Source: Antedon bifida
Lineage: Eukaryota > Echinodermata > Crinoidea > Comatulida > Antedonidae
NCBI GenBank assembly: GCA_963402885.1
Contig: OY727099.1
Span: forward strand, 17,131,001 to 17,195,000
Length of the DNA: 64,000 nucleotides
Direction of reading: 5' to 3'
Shown piece by piece: positions 13,200 to 24,473 of this stretch. A program made the position numbers and the translations under genes. Position 1 is the stretch's first letter. Every line of letters starts with the position of its first letter. The notes under the pieces are model-generated. The model saw nothing but the letters and a program-made list of their open reading frames with translations. It ran no database searches and was not told the origin of the DNA.

Positions 13200-14801
13200 A
13201 TAGCATAGTTATAGAATTTCAAAAAGTGGACATTTTTGACATTTTTCGTAAAAATTCCTTTGGTCCCCCGCAGTGTAATTTTAAAAAAAAATGGTCAAAT
13301 TTCGACCCTATTATTTTTTGACATAACTAGTTACTACGGCTCTATAAGATGATGTTAACACAATATATGTGCATAAATGGCAATATTATAACATAATTAT
13401 CGAATTTTAAAAAGTGGAAATTTTGGACATTTTTTGAAAAAATTCCTTAAGTCCCCCCGCAATGAAATTTTCGAAAAATTGCCAAATTTCGACCCTTTTA
13501 TTTTTTGACATAACTAGTTATTATGGCTCTATAAGATGATGTTATCAAAATAAATGTGCATAAATGACAATATTATAGCATAGTTATCGAATTTTAAAAA
13601 GTAGAAATTTTTGCCATTTTTCGAAAAAATTCCTTTGGTCCCCCGCAGTGAAATTTTCGAAAAATAGCAAAATTTAGACATTTTTATTTTTTTACACAAC
13701 TAGTTACTATCGCTCTATAAGATGATGTTACAACCATATATGTGCATAAATGGCAATATTATAGCATGCTTATTGAAGTTTAAAAAGTGGAAATTTTTGA
13801 CATTTTATGGAAAAATTTCTTCGTTCCCCCGCAGTGAAATTTTCGAAAAATGTTCAAATTATGACCCTTTTATTTTTTGACATAACTAGTTTTTATGGCT
13901 CCATAAGATGATGTTAACACAATATATGTGCATAAATTGCAATATTATAGCATAATTATTGAATTTTAAAAAGTGGACATTTTTGCAATTTTTCTACAAA
14001 ATTTCTTTGGTCCCCCGCAGTGTAATTTTCAAACAAGGGTCAAATTTCGACACGTTTATTTATTGACATAACTAGTTACTACGGCTCTATAAGATGACGT
14101 TAACATAATATATGTGCATCAATGGCAATATTATAGCATAATTATTGAAGTTTAAAAAGTGGAAATTTTGGACATTTTTTGAACAATTCCTTTTGTCTCC
14201 TGTCGTGAAATTTTCGAAAAATAGAAAAAATGTCGACCAATTTATTTGTTAACATAACTAGTTACTCTGGCTCTATAAGATGATATTAACACGTTACCAC
14301 AATAAAATATAATAGAATAATTATTGAAGTTTAAAAAGTGGAAATTTTGGACATTTTTCGAAAATTTTCCTTCGGTCCCCCCACAATGAAATTTTCGAAA
14401 AATTGCCAAATTTCGACCCTTTCTTTTAAAAAATAACTAGTTATTATGGCTCTATAAGATGATGTTAACCAAATAAATATGCATAAATGACAATATTATA
14501 GCTTAATTATCGAATTTTAAAAAGTGGACATTTTTGCCATTTTTCGAAGTAATTCCTTTTTCCCCCGCACTTTAAATTTTCAAAAAATTGCAAAATTTCG
14601 ACCCTTTTATTTTTTAACATAACTAGTTACTATGGCTCTATAAGATGATGTTACCACAATATATGTGCATTAATGGCAATATTATTGAAGTTTAAAAAGT
14701 GGAAATTTTTGACATTTTTTGAAAAAATTTCTTCGGTACCCCGCAGTGAAATTTTCGAAAAATTGTCAAATTATGACCATTTTATTTTTTGACATAACTA
14801 G
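13200..14801. repeat. Satellite A, block 2
   Basis: About eight to nine monomers in the same orientation as block 1, with the usual ACTAGT, GATGATGTT and CCCCCGCAG boxes. Some monomers are shortened, for example around 14280-14310. The block ends at the foldback insertion; the last three bases (TAG, 14799-14801) are the left copy of its target duplication. No gene is seen. Confidence 0.95.
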
Positions 14802-16685
14802 TAGGCTAGTCAATCTAGCAAAAAAAACAGCCCAAAGTGAAACAAATTGCAAACAGAGATTTTTCTTTTTTAAATGGTCATATATGATGAGGAGATTAAA
14901 ATTTGAGCAACACACCTCTGTCACTCATCCAGATGATATGCAAATTAGCTGAAATATGCAAATTAGGGTAAAATTACAAGGTTATCATATCTCAAAAACT
15001 ACTAGTCCGAGAGAGTTGATTTTTTCACTGATTTATTCAAAATGTATATATTTATATTTACTCTAATGAAACATTTTACGAAAAAATGACCGGAAGTACA
15101 AAATTTGACCTTCGACCCCATTTCTCAATGTTTGCATATATAATGTGACTAAAATGTCTGTAGAGATTTTATTTTGCCATCAAATGACCCAGACATAGGT
15201 TCCTAATAGCCAGCATAGGACCACTTTGTAATTCCAAAAATCACACTTTTGTCACACACCTCCAAAGTATGCAAATTAGTAGTACAATTTAAATAAAATA
15301 TGCAAATAAGGGGGAAAAATTACAGTTGTCCTATATCTCGAAAACCACTAATGCTAGAGAGTTGATTTTTTCACAGCCGTATTCAGAATGTACATATTTC
15401 TATTTGCTCCAAAGAAACATTTTACAAAAAATGGACAAGAAGTATGACATTTGACCCTCGACCCCATTTCTCAATATTGCACATATAATGAAACTAAAAT
15501 GTCTGTAGAGACTTTGTTTTGCTCTCAAATGACTCCGATACAGGTTTCTAATAGCCAACATAGGACTGTTTAGTAGATCTCAAAATCACACCTGTATCAC
15601 TCACCTCCAAAGTATGCAAATTATTAGTACCAGTTACATGAAATATGCAAATTAGAGGGTGAAATTACAGGTTCCTATATATCGAAAACCACTATGGCTA
15701 GAGAGTTGATTTTTTCAAAAACTTGTTCAGAATGTACATATTTATATTTACTCTAATGAAACATTTTACGAAAGAATGACCGGAAATACAACAATTGACC
15801 CTCGACCCCATTTATCAATGTTTGCATACATAATGCGACTAAAATGTCTGTAGAGACTTTGTTTTGGACTCAAATAACTCGGATACATGTTTCCTATAGT
15901 CAGCATAGGACCGCTTTGTAATTCCCAAAATCACGCCTTCGTCATGCACCTCAAAATTATGCTAATTAGTAGTACAAATTACATGAAATATGCAAATAAG
16001 GGGGTGAAATTACAGTCTTCCCATATCTCGGAAGAACTTTTCATTGTATATATGCAATATTGAGAAATGGGGTCGAGGGTCAAATGTCATACTTCCGGGC
16101 ATTTTTTTGTAAAATGTTTTATTACAGCAAATATAAATATACATATTTTAGTGAAAAATCAACACTCTAGCATTAGCGGTTTTCGAGATATGGCAACGCT
16201 GTAATTTCACTCCCTAAATTGCATATTTAATATTACTTGTACTACTAATTTGCATACTTTAGAGGTGCGTGACGAAGGTGTGATTTTGGGAATTATAATA
16301 CAGTTCTATGGTGGGTATTGAAAAACAATATCCAGGTCATTGAGTCCAAAATAAAGTCTCTACAGACATTTTAATTACATATTTATGTAAATATTGAGAA
16401 ATGGGGTCAAGGGTCAAGATTTGGTACTTCCGGACATTTTTTTGTATATATATATATTCTGAACCAGACTGTACAAAAATGAACTCTCTACGATTAGTAG
16501 TTTTTAATATATAATAACCCTGTAATTTCACCCTAATTTGCATATTTAACCTAATTTGCATACCTCGGGATGAGTGTCAGAGGTGTGATGCTCAAAAAAT
16601 AATCACCTTATCATATGTAACCATTTAAAAAAAAAAATCTCTGTTTGCAATTTGTTTTACTCAAAATGCTAGATTGACTAGCCTA
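14802..16685. mobile_element. Foldback-type DNA element with long inverted arms and 3-bp TAG duplication
   Basis: The termini are perfect inverted copies over 19 bp, TAGGCTAGTCAATCTAGCA, and the similarity continues with few gaps for several hundred bp into each arm. The satellite sequence AACTAG/TTTTTATGG is interrupted with TAG present on both sides (14799-14801 and 16686-16688), so TAG is the target duplication. Inside, a unit of about 345 bp is repeated: GAGAGTTGAT occurs at 15011, 15357 and 15701. Near 16040 the orientation flips and the units run back on the other strand. No transposase frame is present, so it is non-autonomous. Three-bp duplications suit PIF/Harbinger or similar families, but the family cannot be fixed from the ends alone. 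Confidence 0.88.
14938..16560. repeat. Internal 345-bp units with paired ATGCAAAT sites
   Basis: Each internal unit carries two close copies of ATGCAAAT or a one-base variant: 14938 and 14956 in the first unit, with similar pairs near 15258/15299, 15613/15644 and 15958/15990. Inverted copies lie near 16221, 16250, 16539 and 16556. Between pairs every unit contains GAGAGTTGATTTTTT, a CATTTTACG/AAAAAATG segment, a CGACCCCATTT segment and TGTCTGTAGAGA. ATGCAAAT is the octamer recognised by POU-domain factors in animals; whether these sites are bound is not known. Confidence 0.7.
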
Positions 16686-19600
16686 TAGTTTTTATGGCTC
16701 CATAAGATGATGTTAACACAATATATGTGCATAAATTGCAATATTATAGCATAATTATTGAATTTTAAAAATTGGACATTTTTGCAATTTGTCTACAAAA
16801 TTTCTTTGGTCCCCCGCAGTGTAATTTTCAAAAAAATGGTCAAATTTCGACCCTTTAATTTTTTGACATAACTAGTTACTACGGCTCTATAAGATGATGT
16901 TAACATAATATATGTGCATAAATGGCAATATTATAGCATAATTATCGAATTTTAAAAAGTGGATATTTTTGACATTTTTCGAAAAAATTTCCTTCGGTCC
17001 CCCGCAGTGTAGTTTTCGAAAAATGGCCAAATTTCGACACTTTTATTTATTGACATAACTAGTTATTATGGATATATAAGATGATGTTAACAAAATAAAT
17101 GTGCATAAATTACAATATTATAACATAATTATCTAATTTTTAAAAGTTGACATTTTTGCCATTTTTAGAAGTAATTCCTTTTTCCCCCGCACTTTAAATT
17201 TTCGAAAAATGGCAAAATTTCGACTCTTTTATTTTTTAACATAACTAGTTACTATGGCTCTATAAGATGATGTTACCACAATATATGTGCATTAATGGCA
17301 ATATTATAGCATAATTATTGAAGTTTAAAAAGTGGAAATTTTAAATTTTTGAACAATTCCTTGGGTCTCCTGCCGTGAAATTTTCGAAAAATAGAAAAAA
17401 TGTCGACCCATTTATTTTTTAACATAACTAGTTACTCTGGCTCTATAAGATGATATTAACACGTTACAACAATATATGTGCATAAATGACAATATTATAG
17501 CATAATTATTGAAGTTTAAAAAGTGAAAATTTTGTACATTTTCCGCAGTGAAATTTTCGAAAAATTGCCAAATTTCGACCCTTTTAATTTTTGACATAAC
17601 TAGTTATTATGGCTCTATAAGATGATGTTAACACTATATATGTGCATCAATGGCAATATTATAGCATAATTATCGAATTTTAAAAAGTGGACATTTTTCC
17701 AATTTTTCCAAAGAATTCCTTTGGTCCCCCGCAGTGAAATTTTTGAAAAATGATAAAGTTTAGACTCTTTTATTTTTTGACATAACTAGTTACTATGGCT
17801 CTATAAGATGAAGTTACCACAATATATGTGCATAAATGGCAATATTATAGCATAATTATTGAAGTTTAAAAAGTGGAATTTTTTTTACACTTTTTGAAAA
17901 AATTCCTTCGGTCCCCTACAGTGAAATTTTCGAAAAATGGTCAAATTCTGACCCTTTTATTTTTTGACATAACTAGTTTTTATGGCTCCATAAGATGATG
18001 TTTAAAAAAAAAGGGTCTAAATTTTGGACAATTTTCAAAAAAATTCCTTCGTTCCCCACGCAGTGAAATTTTTGAAAAAATGCCAAATTCCGACCTTTTT
18101 ATTTTTTGACATAACTAGTTATTATGGCTCTATAAGATGATGTTATCAAAATAAATGTGCATAAATGACAATATTATAGCATAATTATCGAATTTTAAAA
18201 AGTGGACAATTTTGCCATTTTTCGAAAAAATTCCTTTGGACCCACGCAGTGAAATTTTCGAAAAATGGCAAAATTTAGACCTTTTTATTTTTTTACACAA
18301 CTAGTTACTATGGCTCTATAAGATGATGTTACCACAATATATGTGCATAAATGGCAATATTATAGCATGATTATTGAAGTTTAAAAATTGGAATTTTTTG
18401 ATATTTTTTGAAAAAAATTTCATCGGTCCCCCGCAGTGAAATTTTCGGAAAATGGTCAAATTATGACCCTTTTTTTTTGTTGACATAACTAGTTTTTATG
18501 GCTCCATAAGATGATGTTAACACAATATATGTGCATAAATTGCAATATTACAGCATAATTATTGAATTTTAAAAAGTTGACATTTGTGAAATTTTTCTAC
18601 AAAATTTCTTTGATCCCCCGCCGAAAAATTTTCGTAAAATGGCCAAATTTCGACACTTTTATTTTTTGACATAACTAGTTACTATGGCTCAATAAGATGA
18701 TATTAACACTATATATGTGCATCAATGGCAATATTATAGAATAATTATCGAAAGTTAAAAAGGGGAAATTTTTGGTCAAAATGGTCAAATTTCGACCTCT
18801 TTATTTTTTGACGTAACTAGTTACTATGGCTCTATAAGATGATGTTACCACAATATATGTGCATAAATGGCAATATTATAGCATAATTATTGAAGTTTAG
18901 AAAATGGAAATTTTTGACATTTTTTGAAAAAATTCCTTCGGTCCCCCGCAGTGAAATTTTCGAAAAATTATCAAATTCTGACCCTTTTATTTTTTGAAAA
19001 AACTAGTTTTTATTGCTCCATAAGATGATGTTAACACAATAAAAGGTTCTATATTTTGGACATTTTTCCAAAAAATTCCTTCGGTCCCCCCGCAGTGAAA
19101 TTTTCGAAAAATTGCAAATTTTCGACCTTTTTATTTTTTGACATAACTAGTTATTATGGCTCTATAAGATGATGTTATCAAACTAAATGTGCATAAATGA
19201 CAATATTATAGCATAATTATCGAAATTTAAAAAGTGAATAATTTTGGCATTTTTCGAAAAAATTCCTTTGGACCCCCGCAGTGAAATTTTCGAAAGATGG
19301 CAACATTTAGACCCTTTTATTTTTTTACACAACTAGTTACTATGGCTCTATAAGATGATGTTAACACAATGTGCATAAATGGCAATATTATTGCATGATT
19401 ATTGAAGTTTAAAAAGTGGAAATTGTTGACATCTTTTCTTTTGAAAAAATTCCTTCGGTCCTCCGCAGTGAAATTTTCGAAAAATTGTCAAATTCTGACC
19501 CTTTTATTTTTTGACATAACTAGTTTTTATGGCTCCATAAGATGATGTTAACACAATATATGTGCATACATGACAATATTATAGCATAGTTATCGAATTT

Positions 19601-22502
19601 CAAAAAGTGGACATTTTTGCCATTTTTCGAAAAAAATCCTTTAGTCCCCCGCAGTGAAATTTTCGAAAAATGGCAAAATTTAGACCTTATTATTTTTTTA
19701 CACAACTAGTTACTATGGCTCTATAAGATGATGTTACCACAATATATGTGCATAAATGGCAATATTATAGCATAATTATTGAAGTTTAAAAAATGGAAAT
19801 TTTCGACATTTTTAAAAAAAATTCCTTTGGTCCTCCGCAGTGAAATTTTCGAAAAATTGTCAAATTCTGACCCTTTTATTTTTTGACATAACTAATTTTT
19901 ATGGCTACATAAGATGATGTTAAAAAATAAAATGGTCTAAATGTTGGACATTTTTCGAAAATATTCCTTCGGTCCTCCCGAAGTGAAATTTTCGAAAAAT
20001 TGCTAAATTTCGACCTTTTTATTTTTTGACATAACTAGTTTTTATGGCGCTATAAGATGATGTTATCAAAATAAATGTGCATAAATGACAATATTATAGC
20101 ATAATTATCGAATTTTAAAAAGGGGACAATTTTGTCATTTTTCGAAAAAAATTCCTTCGGAGCACCGCAGTAAAATTTTCGAAAAATGGCAAAATTTAGT
20201 GCCTTTTATTTTTCTACACAACTAGTTACTATGGCTCTATAAGATGATGTTAACACAATATATGTGCATAAATGGCAATATTATAGCATGATTATTGAAG
20301 TTTAAAAAGTTGAAATTTTTGACATTTTATGGAAAAATTTCTTCGGTCTCCCGCAGTGAAATTTTCGAAAAATGTTCAAATTATAACCCTTTTATTTTTT
20401 GACATAACTAGTTTTTATATCTCCATAAGATGATGTTTACACAACATTTTAGTGCATAAATTGCAATATTATAGCATAATTATTGAATTTTAAAAATTTC
20501 AAATTTTTGCCATTTTTCGAAAAAAATTCATCGGAGCCCCGCAGTTAAAGTTTCGAAAAATGGCAAAATTTAGTGCCTTTTAATTTTTTTACACAACTAG
20601 TTACTATGGCTCTATAAGATGATGTTAACACAATGTGCATAAATGGTAATATAATAGCATGATTATTGAAGTTTAAAAAGTTGAAATTTTTGACATTTTA
20701 TGGAAAATTTTCTTCGGTCTCCCGCAGAGAAATTTTCGAAAAATGTTCAAATTATAACCCTTTTATTTTTTGACATAACTAGTTTTTATGGCTCCATAAG
20801 ATGATGTTTACACAACATAAATGTGCATAAATTGCAATATTATAGCATAATTATTGAATTTTAAAAAGTGGACATTTTTGCCATTTTTCGAAAAAATTCC
20901 TTTGTTCCCCCACAGTGAAATTTTCGAGAAATAGCAAAATTTAGACCTTTTTATTTTTTTACACAACTAGTTACTATGGCTCTATAAGATGCTTTTACAA
21001 CAATATATGTGCATAAATGGCAATATTATAACATAATTATTAAAGTTTAAAAAGTGGAAATTGTTGACATTTTTTGAAAAAATTCCTTCGGTCCCCCGCA
21101 GTGAAATTTTCGAAAAATTGTCAAATTCTGACCCTTTTATTTTTTGACATAACTAGTTTTTATGTCTCCATAAGATGATGTTTACACAACATTTTAGTGC
21201 ATAAATTGCAATATTATAGCATAATTATTGAATTTTAAAAATTTCAAATTTTTGCCATTTTTCGAAAAAATTTCATCGGAGCCCCGCAGTTAAAGTTTCG
21301 AAAAATGGCAAAATTTAGTGCCTTTTATTTTTTTACGCAACTAGTTACTATGGCTCTATAAGATGATGTTAACACAATGTGCATAAATGGCAATATAATA
21401 GCATGATTATTGAAGTTTAAAAAGTAGAAATTTTTGACATTTTATGGAAAAATTTCTTCGGTCTCCCGCAGAGAAATTTTCGAAAAATGTTCAAATTATA
21501 ACCCTTTTATTTTTTGACATAACTAGTTTTTATGGCTCCATAAGATGATGTTTACACAACATATGTGCATAAATTGCAATATTATAGCATAATTATTGAA
21601 TTTTAAAAAGTGGACATTTTTGCCATTTTTCGAAAAAATTCCTTTGTTCCCCCATAGTGAAATTTTCGAGAAATGGCAAAATTTAGACCTTTTTATTTGT
21701 TTACACAACTAGTTACTATGGCTCTATAAGATGCTGTTACAACAATATATGTGCATAAATGGCAATATTATAACATAATTATTAAAGTTTAAAAAGTGGA
21801 AATTGTTGCAATTTTTAGAAAAAATTCCTTCGGTCCCCCGCAGTGAAATTTTCGAAAAATTGTCAAATTCTGACCCTTTTATTTTTTGACATAACTAGTT
21901 TTTATGGCTCTATAAGATGATGTTAACACAATATATGTGAATAAATGGCAATATTATAGCATAATTATCGAATTTTAAAAGGTAGAAATTTTGGACATTT
22001 TTCGAAAAAATTCCTTCAGTTAATTTTCGGAAAATTGTCAAATTCTGACCCTTTTATTTTTTGACAAAATTAGTTTTTATGGCTCCATTAGATGATGTTA
22101 ACACAATATATGTGCATAAATTGCAATATTATACCATAATTATTGAATTTTATAAAGTGGACATTTTTGCAATATTTCTACAAAATTTCTTTGTTCCCCC
22201 GCCGTAAAATTTTCGTAAAATTGTCAAATTTCGACCCTTTTATTTTTTGACATAACTAGTTACTATGGCTCTATAAGATGATGTTAACACTATATATGTG
22301 CATAAATGGCAATATTATAGCATAATTATTGAAGTTTAAAAAGTGGAAATTTTTGACATTTTTTGAAAAAAATTCCTTCAGTCCCCCGCAGTGAAATTTT
22401 TGAAAAATGGTCAAATTCTGACCCTTTTATTTTTTGACATAACTAGTTTTTATGGCTCCATAAGATGATGTTAAAAAATAAAAGGGTCTAAATTTTGGAC
22501 AT
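16686..22502. repeat. Satellite A, block 3
   Basis: About 31 monomers in the same orientation. It begins with the right TAG duplication of the foldback element and continues the interrupted monomer (TTTTTATGGCTCCATAAG). A duplicated pair of monomers with TTTTAGTGCATAAATTGC and TTTCATCGGAGCCCCGCAG variants appears near 20440-20720 and again near 21180-21480. No gene is seen; the 61-codon minus-strand frames are monomer artefacts. Confidence 0.95.
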
Positions 22503-22723
22503 TATTCCTTATATACAAAACCGCCAATTTTCAATTAAGATTACATCATACATTGTACATTTCTATTCAACAAAATTGTCAGAACTTTCTATTATTTAAA
22601 TGTCTAAGATAGTCAGGTCTCGGGTCCATTCTACAGTCACCACAGATTGACTTTTTCATCACAAAATTTCTGAAATTATAAAATATATTAATGTGTAAAT
22701 TAAGTATTTTTAGCAAAATACAG

Positions 22724-22966
22724 GCATATTGCACCAGGTGTATTACAGCCTAAGCTGCATATGCTTGAGCACCATGCTATTGCATTCATGAGAGAATGGA
22801 AGGTGGTCTCTGAGCAAGGCAGGGAGCTAATACATGCCAAACTCAACCGTCACAAAACAGCAGTGTGGATTAGAGTCAAACTTAGACTCATCTGACTTTC
22901 ACATCTCCAATGATACAAAATGAAATAATAAAACCCAACAAATGCAAGAAAGCCAACGAAGAATGA
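22724..22966 (+). pseudogene. Last exon of RAG1-like transposase, copy 2 (decayed)
   Basis: Directly after an ACAG acceptor the plus strand reads APGVLQPKLHMLEHHAIAFM, close to residues 829-848 of the intact protein (APGVIQPKLHMLEHHAIPFM). It continues with REWKVVSEQGRELIHAKLNR, so the H-x4-H pair and the SEQ catalytic glutamate motif are still readable, with four codons lost just before SEQ. Frame is lost after about TAVW, yet the tail still aligns to a TGA at 22964-22966 matching the intact stop. The beginning of the exon (FSKEYRR region) is missing. It is non-functional as a transposase. Confidence 0.86.
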
Positions 22967-24398
22967 TTCATTAACATTAATGATCATAAAATATTGTACA
23001 TTTTTAAATGTTAAAGGAATATTGCATTGTATTGATTTCCTTTTAACAATGCCTAATGATAATGAATATGTAAACGTAATACTACAGTATGTCTATATTT
23101 CAATTACTAACTAATTACTATTGATTGATAGTACTACTGCTGTACTAAAATATTAAAATAATATAGGCCTAGCCTACCCAGCCAGTGGTAGTGATTGATT
23201 GTTAATATTACAAATTAATAGCATGGTAAACACAATTTAATATTTGCTACTTCTTGAACAGCAAAATAATCTTACCTATCTAGATGGTAGGTATGGTCCA
23301 AATCTGCCTAGTCACTTAAGGTTGTTGCTCTATATATGTACCTACAATAGTATAACATTAATAATTATTATAACAATTTTATAAAAATAACTTAACTTAT
23401 TAAATTTAATATGATTGCATACTAATTTTAATATGCAGTGATGAGCAAAACCGAATGTTAATATGATGCTTGTCATTATTTATATTGTAATTATTACATA
23501 CAGGGTAGGCCTATAATATTCCCTATGTCATTGCATACATAGGGTATATATAATCCTCATAATATTAAATTTACAGTTTTTGTAATGAATACTGTAAATT
23601 TATTAAAACTAAAATTAATTATAATGATTAAATAATAATAATAATATATAGGCCTAGGCGTAGATCCTGGGCCTAATTTTAATTAGGTAGCCTACTAATA
23701 CCTACTAGGCTAGTAGGCTAGCCTACTCAAGGCCAGGCTAACTAAGCCGGAAAGCTGCTTCTCTGTAGTAGGCTGCTAGAGAGCACAGGTCTAGCTAGGG
23801 CGTAGGCCTAGTATTAAAATAAAAATAGGGCCTATAATATTGGTATATGCCTACCCTACCCAGCCAGGCCTAAATAATTAAAATAATGTAACATTTCCAA
23901 ACTCATTTGGGTCAGCTGTCACATGAAAGGCAGTGTTGCAACTAGAGTAGACACAATCCTAAGCCTAAAAATGACACAATTTGAAACGGCCATAGCTCAA
24001 AAATTCAACCATCACCTCTCGACCATTACTATGTTATAACATTCACAGATAACTAAATTATCATGCAGTACCAACGAATTAGAGTGAAAATTACATTTTT
24101 TAAAGATACGGACAAACAAACATGTACCTAATTTGGAAATATCACTCACGTGCGTTAATTGGTCTATGCTTGTAATTTATCCACCCTTCCATTAATTTTC
24201 AGCGTTACATTCCTTGTTAAAAACAAAAACAACAACTTGCTTTTTTCATCCAGGGACTCTTTAATGAATATTCATATTTTTAGCGACCCTTTATTTTTTT
24301 ATCTCATTCTCATTGGCTGTTTAAAACATGTCTTTAAAAGACGATTGACTCCACTCTGCACACGTGGATTTGTAAGTAATTGTTTATGTATTGTTACT

Positions 24399-24437
24399 CC
24401 TCAACGTTACAAGTCGTATCGACTTGTAACGTTGAGG
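24399..24437. repeat. Perfect 18-bp hairpin near the terminus of copy 2
   Basis: Arms CCTCAACGTTACAAGTCG and its exact reverse complement are separated by TAT. It lies about 36 bp inside the terminal repeat. The other two copies have a weaker palindrome at the same place, both containing CAACGTT, so a subterminal palindrome seems to be a shared feature. Confidence 0.85.
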
Positions 24438-24473
24438 GCGCATGACTTAATTCGTATGTTTGAAACAGCTGTG

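Larger units (their letters stand above)
22503..24473 (+). mobile_element. Decayed RAG1-like transposon, copy 2 (3' end only)
   Basis: This insertion in satellite A keeps only the last coding exon and the 3' terminal region of a RAG1-like transposon. It ends with GAAACAGCTGTG (24462-24473), a one-base variant of the terminal repeat. The AAGTC and GCGCC boxes lie at positions 26 and 33 from the end, as in the other copies. The last 300 bp align with the complete element: CACGTG, CCAAT, TGAATATTCA. The left junction (about 22503) is inside the element, so everything upstream of the last intron is gone. The middle part (23000-24150) is AT-rich with AGGCCTAG clusters at about 23650-23870 and no recognisable gene. 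Confidence 0.86.

Noticed and set aside
10425-24473. 5'-truncated LINE retrotransposons as an explanation for copies 1 and 2
   Set aside because: There is no reverse transcriptase or poly(A) tail, and the right ends are the inverted repeat of a DNA transposon with exon-by-exon match to its transposase.
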